DNA of 64,000 nucleotides, from the NCBI RefSeq assembly GCF_014610845.1, contig NZ_JABTCG010000002.1, forward strand, positions 496,001-560,000, read 5' to 3'. Within the stretch, counting starts at the first letter, position 1. Each line of letters begins with the position of its first letter. A model generated the notes under the pieces. It did not search any database. It saw only the letters and a program-made list of their open reading frames with translations, and was not told the origin of the DNA. This document shows, piece by piece, positions 53,671 to 61,645 of this stretch. The position numbers were made by a program, and so were the translations under genes. Source of the DNA: Maribacter arenosus (lineage in GTDB: Bacteria > Bacteroidota > Bacteroidia > Flavobacteriales > Flavobacteriaceae).

Positions 53671-55167
53671 TTAATTCATTTCCCTAATTACAGTCTCGAT
53701 AAAGTTAATTTCATCTTTACTTAAATTATACTTAATATTGAGGTGATCGTCAGTCCATTTTTGTTGCATGTTTAAGTCTGGAACAAATATGAACTTACTT
53801 TTAGTAATGTTTTGCGTTAGAAGTATTGTTGAAACCAAGAATCTACAAAATTTGGTCTTCAAATATTCTGTCAAATTGATTGCCTCCATTTCAGATGAAT
53901 ATGCGCCGACTACTAAATAAGATTCAGTACATACCGTGCCAGGTGGCATAACTTCTATTCTCGAGAAGATTCTGCGTTTACCCTCCTTATCAGGCTGACC
54001 ACCATGATCGTTTGAAGCTTTTGAGAGTAAAACTTTCCATTTGTCAACGTATTGTTTTCCAGAGGTTATAGCGGATTTTGAAATTTTACCCCTACCTCCA
54101 CTGGAAATTAATTCTAATTCACCTTTTTTTGATGGGCGTACTTTGGAATTAAGACCAAATGGCATCCTGCTAGAGACAAGGGAATTTAAAAATTTAGTAT
54201 TTTGACTCTTGACCTTATGAATGACACCAACGGCTATGTTATCTCGCACGAAAGTATCAAATTCATTAAGGTATCTAACAGATTCTAATTTTTCACCTTT
54301 TCGCACTGTAATAACTTTACACATGCCATTATACCCACTGTCCCACAAAAAATAACAAATACCACCCGCGATATCCACTCCTGGAAAACACTCCCGTGAA
54401 TCAACGTAATCAACAAGTTCTTTTATACTTCTGTCCTGAAGCATTTCATTACGAAAACTATCTAAACCCTTGCCACCTGAATACCATCTAGCTGGAATAA
54501 TCATTGACAAATATCGTGGCTTAAGACGTTTTGCTTGTTCAATAAAATGCTGGTATATTGGCTTTGCGCTAGATCCAGTACCGCCTCCATCATTTAATTG
54601 ATAAGGCGGGTTCCCGATAATTACATCGAACTTCATATTGAATATATTTTGTGGCTTATCTGTATGGATAAATTGATAAGCGTAGGTTTCTAAATCTTCT
54701 GTTCTGCTGTACACTTCTTCGCTTGCCCCGCAGTAGGTACATTTGCCGTTTTGCCAAGTATGCTGCAACCGGTCATATTTTATTTTTCCCTGTTCCGTTG
54801 CAAAGGCAGTGGTAACGGAAAATTCTCCATTTGCTTTTTTTGAGCAATAGGTACTTCTTCTTGCTAAAAGTGAAGTAAGTTCGGTGATAGCAATACCAAA
54901 TACCTGTTTGGTAAAAATGTGATTTACCCGTTCTTGTTGGTCTGGGATTTGGTCTTTGAGTCCGTCATTTAGTCTTTTGGCAATTTCACGTAAAAACACT
55001 CCTGATTTGGTTACTGGGTCTAAAAAAGTGGTTTCCTTACTTTGAAATAATTCCTGCGGAAGCAAGTCCAAAATCTCGTTAACCAATTTAGGGGGCGTAA
55101 AAACCTCGTCATTGCTCAAATTGGCAAGACAAGATAGGACGTCTGGGTTATAGTTAATCTGCAACAT
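53671..55167 (-). CDS. Eco57I-type N6-adenine methyltransferase with NPPY motif but degenerate SAM motif
   Basis: 498 residues. Motif IV N-P-P-Y at 186-189 (I-I-G-N-P-P-Y-Q-L-N-D-G-G-G) is intact. Motif I reads F-L-D-P-V-T-K-S-G-V-F (48-58), lacking the usual C-G. A C-T-Y-C pair (143-146) may bind zinc. The C-terminal half has S-M-I-I-P-A-R-W-Y-S-G-G-K-G-L. Overlaps the next gene upstream by 14 nt. This group lies next to GIY-YIG helicases in many genomes. Confidence 0.9.
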   Translation of the reverse strand: MLQINYNPDVLSCLANLSNDEVFTPPKLVNEILDLLPQELFQSKETTFLDPVTKSGVFLREIAKRLNDGLKDQIPDQQERVNHIFTKQVFGIAITELTSLLARRSTYCSKKANGEFSVTTAFATEQGKIKYDRLQHTWQNGKCTYCGASEEVYSRTEDLETYAYQFIHTDKPQNIFNMKFDVIIGNPPYQLNDGGGTGSSAKPIYQHFIEQAKRLKPRYLSMIIPARWYSGGKGLDSFRNEMLQDRSIKELVDYVDSRECFPGVDIAGGICYFLWDSGYNGMCKVITVRKGEKLESVRYLNEFDTFVRDNIAVGVIHKVKSQNTKFLNSLVSSRMPFGLNSKVRPSKKGELELISSGGRGKISKSAITSGKQYVDKWKVLLSKASNDHGGQPDKEGKRRIFSRIEVMPPGTVCTESYLVVGAYSSEMEAINLTEYLKTKFCRFLVSTILLTQNITKSKFIFVPDLNMQQKWTDDHLNIKYNLSKDEINFIETVIREMN

Positions 55168-55798
55168 AGTCTGCCAGTTTTAAAAAGTGCATTAAAGGGT
55201 AATCTTTTATAGGTTCATCTATTGCGCCTGCATTGCCTTCATCGTTAAACATGGAAAATTGGTGTGTTTGCTCAACCAAAAATTTGAATACATAGTCACG
55301 TCTTTTTAGCATACTACCATTGATAGCTGACCATTCTGAAAAAACAATAGGTTTTTTTGTTTCAGGGTTTGTAAAATCTAACGCATCGCCCCAAAGAATA
55401 TTTCTATTTAATAAAAACCGTACGGAAGTTCTGCAATCCTCTTTGCATTTAGCTTTGTAAAGTCTGGTGTATTGCTCATTAAAGATTTTGAACAGGCGTT
55501 CTCTGCACTCTCGTGCGTTATCATCTAAAATATCAACGCCATAAATACTGGAAATGGCAACTACAGCGTAACGCTCAAATTCTAATTGGCTCTTTTTGTA
55601 CTTAGCCTCAACAATGGAAAGTTTTCTTCTGAGTACCTCCACTAGAAAATTTCCATTACCACAGGCAGGCTCTAAAAACCGTGAGTCTATTCGTTCAGTT
55701 TCTTGTTTCACCAAGTCAAGCATTGCGTTCACTTCTCTTTCAGAAGTAAAAACCTCACCATGGTCAGTCACTCGTTTTTTAGATTTTACTTGGCTCAC
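55154..55798 (-). CDS. N6-methyltransferase-like protein with SAM motif but no NPPY
   Basis: 214 residues, starting at GTG (55798-55796), whose first base is shared with the preceding TAG stop (TAGTG). Motif I F-L-E-P-A-C-G-N-G-N-F (41-51) is canonical. Motif IV is absent, because the ORF ends soon after W-G-D-A-L-D-F. It is complementary to the NPPY-containing ORF downstream, so the two may act as a heterodimer. Confidence 0.88.
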   Translation of the reverse strand: MSQVKSKKRVTDHGEVFTSEREVNAMLDLVKQETERIDSRFLEPACGNGNFLVEVLRRKLSIVEAKYKKSQLEFERYAVVAISSIYGVDILDDNARECRERLFKIFNEQYTRLYKAKCKEDCRTSVRFLLNRNILWGDALDFTNPETKKPIVFSEWSAINGSMLKRRDYVFKFLVEQTHQFSMFNDEGNAGAIDEPIKDYPLMHFLKLADYVAD

Positions 55799-56355
55799 TA
55801 TTCTACATTTTCAAAAAACTTGATGGCATATCTACAATAATCTATAATCAAATCTTTATCGGTTTCAAATTCTTTTCTGCTGCCCAACCAATTTCTGCAT
55901 TTTTCATGAATTTCTTTGCCTTCTTTGAGTTCTTTATAAGAAATACACTTAATGTGTTTTTGAGAGAGCAATACAAAAAGCGCATTTTCGAACGGATAAG
56001 CGCCGTATGTATCAATGTCCGATAATTTCAAGCAACCACTTTTACGGAATTTGACCTCGATAAAGTGAGCTTGACTGTCCTTAAAGACAACAAAGTCTGG
56101 CATTTGACGAATGTTTTTGGAAACATCGCCTCGAACCCCTTTCAATAAATCTGAGATACCTGGTATGGAGTTCTCCATCCCATATTTGAAAACCTGAAAA
56201 CCTAGTGAGATAAAAAGTTGTTCTACAATGGTTTCTGCAATTCTACCTTTGATTACACCAGAAACCCAAGGGTTTCCGTTTTCTTTTTGGTAACAATTTG
56301 TGCAGAGTCCATTATTGAATTTGGTGTAGGCACCACATTCCGTGCATTCTGGCAT
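55798..56355 (-). CDS. PD-(D/E)XK-like nuclease with an N-terminal zinc finger
   Basis: 185 residues. N-terminal C-T-E-C (4-7) and C-T-N-C (18-21), then a restriction-endonuclease-like fold: D-F-V-V-F (about 95) and H-F-I-E-V-K-F-R-K (about 107), i.e. D-x(n)-E-x-K. First gene of the defense operon. Its stop overlaps the start of the methyltransferase-like gene by one base. Confidence 0.8.
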   Translation of the reverse strand: MPECTECGAYTKFNNGLCTNCYQKENGNPWVSGVIKGRIAETIVEQLFISLGFQVFKYGMENSIPGISDLLKGVRGDVSKNIRQMPDFVVFKDSQAHFIEVKFRKSGCLKLSDIDTYGAYPFENALFVLLSQKHIKCISYKELKEGKEIHEKCRNWLGSRKEFETDKDLIIDYCRYAIKFFENVE

Positions 56356-56604
56356 TTATTTTCTTGTTTAAAAAACAATCCCGCTTAATAAAAAATTAAA
56401 AGGGAAACTTTCAAGTAATAAGTAATTTCCCGTTAAAGTTAACCATTAAAATGTTCCTGATAAAACACTTTCCTATCTAATTGAACAGACCTAATAAATC
56501 CGATACAAATCATAGAAATACGACCGAAAACCGAGACTAGGTAAGGCCATAAAAAAACGCCTGTGTCTATGGGCGGTATGGTACCCAAAAGGGCTGAAAT
56601 AGAC

Positions 56605-56645
56605 AAAGGGAATGAAAATGGTTTTACTCATTTAACATTCCCTTT
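56605..56645. terminator. Long-loop hairpin between defense and heptad regions
   Basis: 10-bp perfect stem and a 21-nt loop. No clear T-tract, so a terminator or a regulatory hairpin are equally likely. Confidence 0.4.
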
Positions 56646-56804
56646 GGTATCGTATTTTTTTACTGGTATTATCCAATAAATCAGCAGGTTTGACTCTCAG
56701 CCCTTAACTTAATAACGGCACCCTGAATACGATATATTAAAGATAGAAAATAATTCGACACAAAAAAGGATTTTTTGGTTTTTAACATATGGGAGGTAAG
56801 ACGT

Positions 56805-57118
56805 AAGATGTAAGAAGTTTGAAGTTTCAGGTTCCTGGTTTCTGGTTTCAAGTTTCTGGTTCAAAGTCGAAAGTCGAAAGTTGAAAGTTGAAGGTTGGAA
56901 CATTGACTGAAGAAGGGTAATGGTTGATGGTTTAAAGTATGAAGTATTAAGTATAGAGTACTAAGTATTAAGTACGAAGTTTGGAGTACTAAGTATTAAG
57001 TACGAAGTTTGGAGTTTGGAGTTTGGAGTACGAAGTATAGAGTACGAAGTCTGATGTCTGAAAACTGGTTTCAAGTTTCTGGTTTCAAGTTTCTGAAATC
57101 TGATATCTGAATTCCGTT
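56805..57118 (+). repeat. Heptad array, best-preserved register in the window
   Basis: TTTCTGG, TTTCAAG and GTCGAAA heptads first, then from 56935 to 57060 eighteen successive 7-mers: AAGTATG, AAGTATT, AAGTATA, GAGTACT, AAGTATT, AAGTACG, AAGTTTG and so on, all R-A-G-T-N-Y-N except the last (ATGTCTG). The register never slips in 126 nt although the four other positions vary. Then TTTCAAG/TTTCTGG/TCTGANN again. Confidence 0.95.
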
Positions 57119-57191
57119 TTGTGCGGATCAGGGTACGGAATGGGGGTTTCAACAACTTTTTACACTAATTTTAGGCAAAATAATATTACCC

Positions 57192-57671
57192 ATGGAGTAT
57201 TTTACCTTGGCAAGGGTCATTCATATCGTCGCCGTTGTATTATGGATCGGCGGGGTGGCGATGGTCACCACCGTGATCATCCCGGCCGTAAAAAAGATGA
57301 CCTCTAAAGAAGAGCAATTAAAGACCTTTGAACAGATCGAAGGTCGGTTTGCCCTTCAGGCTAAAATTACCACGGTATTGACCGGGCTTTCCGGGTTTTA
57401 TATGCTGTATGTGCTCGATGCCTGGAACCGATATCTGGACTATACCTTCTGGTGGATCCATGCCATGACCTTGGTCTGGATCTTGTTTACCATCGTTTTA
57501 TTTATCCTAGAACCCCTGGTACTGCATAAACTCTACAGAAAATACGGGAACGAAAACCCTACGCGGTCCTTTAAGATCATGCATCGCGCCCATTGGATCT
57601 TATTGATCCTGAGTTTGATCACCACCGCCGGGGCCGTCGCCGGAAGCCATGGTTGGTTTTGGGTGAAATAG
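57192..57671 (+). CDS. CopD-like membrane protein
   Basis: 159 residues with four helices (about 6-28, 55-75, 88-110, 135-155) and His residues in the first and third. The pattern (R-V-I-H-I-V-A-V-V-L-W-I-G-G and H-A-M-T-L-V-W) fits the CopD/DUF2269 group of four-helix inner-membrane proteins; metal or electron transfer is possible. Isolated between heptad arrays. Confidence 0.75.
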   Translation: MEYFTLARVIHIVAVVLWIGGVAMVTTVIIPAVKKMTSKEEQLKTFEQIEGRFALQAKITTVLTGLSGFYMLYVLDAWNRYLDYTFWWIHAMTLVWILFTIVLFILEPLVLHKLYRKYGNENPTRSFKIMHRAHWILLILSLITTAGAVAGSHGWFWVK

Positions 57672-57870
57672 AAGAAGTATTAAGTAAGAAGTTTCAGGTT
57701 CCTGGTTTCAAGTTTCTGGTTCAAAGTCGAAAGTCGAAAGTTGGAAAGTCGAAAGTTGAAGGTTGGTAGTTGAAAGTTCTGAAATCTGTTATCTGACTTC
57801 TGATATCTGCAATCCGAAATCTGAAATCTGTTATCTGACCTCTGACATCTGAAAACCGAAAACCGGTTTC
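57672..57870 (+). repeat. Heptad array (TTTCTGG, GTCGAAA, TCTGANN)
   Basis: Same vocabulary as at 56.8 kb; includes runs of TCTGAAA and TCTGTTA/TCTGACC in 7-nt steps. Confidence 0.85.
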
Positions 57871-57874
57871 TGTT

Positions 57875-58422
57875 CACTAATCCCCATGAGAGCGCTTCGT
57901 GCCTCGCGAAGACGTACGCCATTCGTTTTGTCATTCGTACTTGATGCGGAATCCTTTCCCGTCCCCACCTACAGTCGGCAGGCTCCATCCAAGGCGGGGA
58001 GTTATAAATAGGGAATACCAAAAAGCTTTGTTCCACATAAAGTAGATGGGTTGAAAATCGACCTCCCCTTTCTTCCGCTGAAGCGGAATTCATTCCCCTC
58101 CACACCTACGGTCGGCAGGCTTCTAACCTCACCAAGACGACCCAAATAAACATAAGGATGGCAATACCTTACATGGAGAGGTCCCTTATCCGCAGCATAG
58201 GGTTTGAAAGCTCCGAAAACAGGAGCTGCTGTACACAGCGACGCGGAGTTTCAGACACGGTTTTTCTTTTGGAAAAAGAAAAAATGCCTCGGATAAGGCA
58301 CCTTTTCCCTGCCTGCCGGCAGGCAGGTTTGCTTCGTTTCTTTTGGGTGGGCAAAAGAAATGAAAAATTAATCGCCTTATTTACCATTACCCATTGAGAG
58401 CGCTTCGTCCCTCGCGAAGACG
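57875..58422 (+). repeat. Type-1 dispersed element, copy B (interrupted by type 2)
   Basis: Left terminal repeat at 57875-57914; type-2 sequence in the middle; remaining element 58125-58422, ending in the right terminal repeat (CATTGAGAGCGCTTCG...CGAAGACG). Contains the 20-bp palindrome at 58308-58327. Confidence 0.85.
58184..58298 (+). ncRNA. Candidate structured core of type-1 element, copy B
   Basis: CCTTATCCG (58184-58192) and CGGATAAGG (58290-58298) close the core. The apical hairpin differs from copy A (hexamer TGTACA in place of AGCATG) yet still pairs, which points to selection for pairing. Confidence 0.4.
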
Positions 58423-58481
58423 ATTATCAGTCCGCACTTCGTACCTCATACCCCATTAACCAGCGTATGGGCTCGTCCTAA

Positions 58482-59852
58482 TTAAACAAGCTGCCCTTTC
58501 CTGCTTTTCCCGATCCCAATACCATGCTTCACCAAAAATTCCGCTATAGCCGTCGAAAGGCTCGGTTTCCCAATAGATTGAAGGTCATAAAAGACCCTTG
58601 TGCTCGGTTTTTTGATATCGATTACCCGATTCAGGTCTATGGGCGTACCGATGATTACGGCATCACAATCACTACCATTGATGGTCGCTTCTAAGTCACG
58701 CAGTTGGTCCTTACCATAGCCCATGGCCGGTAATAAGGTCCCGATGCCAGGATAGGCACGGAAGGTATCCTTCAGTTGCCCTACCAGGAACGGTCGTGGA
58801 TCTACCAGCTCGGCAGCACCGTATTTTTCCGCAGCCAAGGTTCCGGCCCCGATTTTCATCCCTCCGTGGGTTAGGGTGGGACCGTCTTCGACCACCAACA
58901 CTTTTTTGTTTCGGATCATCGCGGGATCGGCTACACTGATCGGTGAGGCCGCTTCGATGACCATGGCACGTGGTACTATTTCGGCAAGCGTTTTACGGAT
59001 CTCGGAAATACCTTCGGGAGGGGCGCTATCGATCTTATTGATGATCACCACATCGGACATTCTCAAGGTGATCTCCCCCGGATAATACAACAGTCCATGA
59101 CCCGGTCGATGCGGGTCGGTCACGGTAATGTGCAAGTCAGGGGTGTAAAATGGAAAATCATTGTTTCCTCCGTCCCAAACGATGATATCGCAACCGTCGG
59201 GATCATTTTCAGCGGCGCGAAGGATCGCTTCGTAATCGACGCCCGCATAAATGACATTGCCCCGAACGATATGGGGTTCGTATTCCTCCATTTCCTCGAT
59301 AGTACACTCGTATTTCTCGAGGTCCTCGAGACTGGCATACCGTTGTACCTTCTGTGCTTCCAAGTCGCCATAAGGCATCGGATGACGGATGGCCACGACT
59401 TTCAGGCCTTTTTCGATGAGGATCTCGATCAATCGCCTTGCGGTCTGACTCTTGCCACAGCCGGTGCGGGTCGCCCCGATACTGATCAGCGGTTTGGTGC
59501 TTTTGATGGACGTCGCTTTCGTGCCCAGCAACACAAAATTAGCCCCGGCGGTATTGACCATGGCGCTTTTATGCATCAGGTATTCGTAAGAGACATCGGA
59601 ATAGGAAAAAACAACATCCTCGACTTTTAAGGTATCGATGAGTTTTTCAAGGTCTTTCTCGTCATAGATCGGGATGCCCTTGGGATAGTTTTTCCCGGCG
59701 AGGGAGGCGGGGTATTTACGATTTAAAATATTCGGGATCTGTGTTGCCGTAAAAGCCACGACATCGTAAGCTTCGTTATCCCGATACACCGTATTGAAGT
59801 TGTGGAAATCACGGCCGGCAGCGCCCATGATCAGAACTCTTTTTTTCTTCAT
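58482..59852 (-). CDS. Cyclic 2,3-diphosphoglycerate synthase-like ATPase
   Basis: 456 residues. Close to the cDPGS family: N-terminal L-I-M-G-A-A-G-R-D-F-H-N-F-N, P-loop G-A-T-R-T-G-C-G-K-S-Q-T-A-R-R near residue 125, W-D-G-G-N-N-D-F-P-F-Y, D-P-H-R-P-G-H and V-V-I-I-N-K-I-D. In methanogens this enzyme makes cyclic 2,3-DPG; its role in a flavobacterium is unknown. Monocistronic. Confidence 0.88.
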   Translation of the reverse strand: MKKKRVLIMGAAGRDFHNFNTVYRDNEAYDVVAFTATQIPNILNRKYPASLAGKNYPKGIPIYDEKDLEKLIDTLKVEDVVFSYSDVSYEYLMHKSAMVNTAGANFVLLGTKATSIKSTKPLISIGATRTGCGKSQTARRLIEILIEKGLKVVAIRHPMPYGDLEAQKVQRYASLEDLEKYECTIEEMEEYEPHIVRGNVIYAGVDYEAILRAAENDPDGCDIIVWDGGNNDFPFYTPDLHITVTDPHRPGHGLLYYPGEITLRMSDVVIINKIDSAPPEGISEIRKTLAEIVPRAMVIEAASPISVADPAMIRNKKVLVVEDGPTLTHGGMKIGAGTLAAEKYGAAELVDPRPFLVGQLKDTFRAYPGIGTLLPAMGYGKDQLRDLEATINGSDCDAVIIGTPIDLNRVIDIKKPSTRVFYDLQSIGKPSLSTAIAEFLVKHGIGIGKSRKGQLV

Positions 59853-59999
59853 ATGGAATACGTTTTAGGTTTATCTACTATGTGCGAAGATATTCGGGGA
59901 ATTCCGTATTTGAAATGATTAATATCACCTCATGGGATTCGGGAAATCATATGGGTTTTGTCGGATTTAAAATCCTATCCGAACGTTCGGAAAAACAGT

Positions 60000-60290
60000 C
60001 TAATCATAGTTGATACGGTCGCGTATGGTACCATCTTCCCTATGGATGATCACATCGGCCTTGTATTTCCGGGCCAGGCGTTTTGCTTTCCGAATGGCGG
60101 TATCTTGGCGTCGGTGTTTCGAGGTGATGCGTTTATTGCCTTCGCGCCGCACGGCCCAATCGTTCTCATAGGGTACCACGTGTTGGTGCCATGTTCTACC
60201 TTGTTTGCTTTGACGTGAACTTTTAAAAAAGACTTCTACCAATTCGATCAAAACGGTGATCCAAGATTTGGAGGGGTTGGTTTTGGGCAT
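60000..60290 (-). CDS. DUF2188 family protein
   Basis: 96 residues from the ATG at 60290; upstream codons come from heptads (the N-K-P-E-T-R type) and are not protein. DUF2188 signature: H-V-V-P-Y-x-x-D-W-A-V-R-R-E-G and I-I-H-R-E-D-G-T-I-R-D-R, with an Arg/Lys-rich helix between. Small, soluble; function unknown. Confidence 0.85.
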   Translation of the reverse strand: MPKTNPSKSWITVLIELVEVFFKSSRQSKQGRTWHQHVVPYENDWAVRREGNKRITSKHRRQDTAIRKAKRLARKYKADVIIHREDGTIRDRINYD

Positions 60291-60297
60291 GGTGCGG

Positions 60298-60650
60298 TTT
60301 CTTAGGTTCCGGGTTTCTGGTTTAAGGTTTCTGGTTGCGGGTTTCAGACACAAGGTACAAAGTTCTAAAAAAATCAAGCGAATTCCGCCTACTGATCACT
60401 GAAATCTGACATCTGGTTTCTGGTTCAAAGTCGAAAGTCAAAAGTTGGAAAGTCGAAAGTCGATAGTCGATAGTTGGAAAGTTGAAGTTTGGAACGTTGA
60501 CTGAAGACGGAAGAAGGGGCACGGTTGATGGTTTCTGGTTCAAAGTATTAAGTATTAAGTATAGAGTACGAAGTATTAAGTACGAAGTCTGAAGTCTGAG
60601 GTCTGACATCTGAAAACTCGTTTCTGGTTGATGGTTTCTGGTTTCTGGTC
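60298..60650 (+). repeat. Heptad array
   Basis: TTTCTGG/TTTAAGG, GTCGAAA, AAGTATT/AAGTACG, TCTGANN classes in succession, with degenerate joints (for example the GACTGAAGACGGAAGAAGGGGCACGG stretch at 60498-60523, also present near 37714 and 56902). Confidence 0.85.
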
Positions 60651-61073
60651 ACTAATCCCATTGAGATCGCTTAGTGCCTTGCGAAGACGACCTATAGAAA
60701 CATTAGGATGGCAATAAGTTCCATGGAGTCGTCCCTTATCCGCAGCATAGGGTTTGAAAGCTCCGATAACAGGAGCTGCGGTAGGCTGCGACGCGGAGTT
60801 TCAGACGCGGTTTTTCTTTTGGAAAAAAGAAAAAATGCCTCGGATAAGGCGCCTTTTCCCTGCCTGCCGGCAGGCAGGTTTTTTTCGTTTTACTCATGTC
60901 ATATTGTGTGTTTTAAGGTATTCGTGAACCTCCTTCGTCGGTTTGTTTTGGGCGAGCAAAGAAAATGAAGATTCACGAACTCCTTTTCTAAAATAAAAAC
61001 AGCGTGAGCTAAATGAAAAATAAATCGCCTTAGTTACAAATACCCATGAGATCGCTTCGTGCCTCGCGAAGAC
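60651..61073 (+). repeat. Type-1 dispersed element, copy C (long form)
   Basis: Carries the palindrome CCTGCCTGCC.. at 60859-60878 and an additional segment (to 61050) with the inverted repeats TTCGTGAA/TTCACGAA. Terminal direct repeat at both ends (ATTGAGATCGCTTAG... and ATGAGATCGCTTCG...). Confidence 0.85.
60734..60849 (+). ncRNA. Candidate structured core of type-1 element, copy C
   Basis: CCTTATCCG (60734-60742) pairs with CGGATAAGG (60841-60849); the GAAAGCTCCG/CGGAGTTTC stem is intact; apical hairpin weaker in this copy. Confidence 0.35.
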
Positions 61074-61074
61074 A

Positions 61075-61330
61075 CAGGCAGGTTTTTTTCGTTTTACTCA
61101 TGTCATATTGTGTGTTTTAAGGTATTCGTGAACCTCCTTCGTCGGTTTCTTTGGGCGAGCAAAGAAAATGAAGATTCACGAACTCCTCTTTCAAAATAAT
61201 AATAGCGTGAGCTAAATCGAAGATTCACGAACTCCTCTTCTAAAATAAAAACAGCGTGAGCTAAATGAAAAACAAATCGCCTTAGTTACAAATACCCATG
61301 AGATCGCTTCGTGCCTCGCGAAGACACAGG
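61075..61330 (+). repeat. Tandem duplication of the tail of type-1 copy C
   Basis: The GGCAGGTTTTTTTCG segment at 60873 recurs at 61077, 204 bp later, and continues to the same right terminal repeat (61300-61325). Inside it, the TTCACGAACTCC...AGCGTGAGCTAAAT part (about 61168-61265) is itself doubled. Confidence 0.85.
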
Positions 61331-61645
61331 CAGGGCTGGAATGACAAATATCTGACTTCTGAAATCCATCAACCAACAACTTTCAACTATCAACTATTTC
61401 ACCTACAACCCTTCGACCCTACCTTCACTAAAGTTACGGTAGACAAGTGCGCACAGGGTGACATCCCAATTCTGACCTCTGATATCTGACCTCTGAATTC
61501 TATCCCAAGCATATTGCATACTAATGGTTTTTTTAATATCTTAATGTTTCCTCCGCAATTAGCACCCAGGCCTCCCCACTTTTATTTGGTGTTCCCAAAG
61601 GACTCGGTGTAGACATCACAATGTAAAACAACTAAATCATCGGAT

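Larger units (their letters stand above)
56356..57191. other. 836-nt intergenic region with heptad array
   Basis: No gene. The left part (56356-56800) has a hairpin AAAGGGAATG (56605-56614) / CATTCCCTTT (56636-56645), 21-nt loop, and should hold the promoter of the defense operon; the right part (56805-57118) is heptads. The start of the CopD-like gene is at 57192. Confidence 0.7.
57672..58481. other. 810-nt intergenic region: heptads, type-2 piece nested in type-1
   Basis: Heptads at 57672-57870 are followed by the left terminal repeat of a type-1 element (57875-57914), then a rearranged type-2 element (about 57950-58120), then the rest of the type-1 element (58125-58422). I take this as insertion of type 2 into type 1. 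No gene; the frames through it are spurious. Confidence 0.8.
60291..61645. other. 1355-nt intergenic region: heptads, type-1 copy C and a tandem duplication
   Basis: Heptads 60298-60650; type-1 element C 60651-61073; a second copy of its tail 61075-61330; more heptads of both orientations to about 61510; the last 130 nt precede the SDR gene. No gene seen. Confidence 0.8.

Noticed and set aside
56805-57118. Possible CRISPR array in the repeat regions
   Set aside because: The period is 7 nt with no spacers and there are no cas genes. The longer repeats are not of repeat-spacer form.
58158-58397. ORFs across the type-1 elements (both strands, with P-A-C-R-Q-A-G and VSETPRR peptides) at 38.1, 58.2, 60.7 and 63.3 kb
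   Set aside because: They follow the repeat sequence, are open on both strands, and differ by frameshifts between copies.
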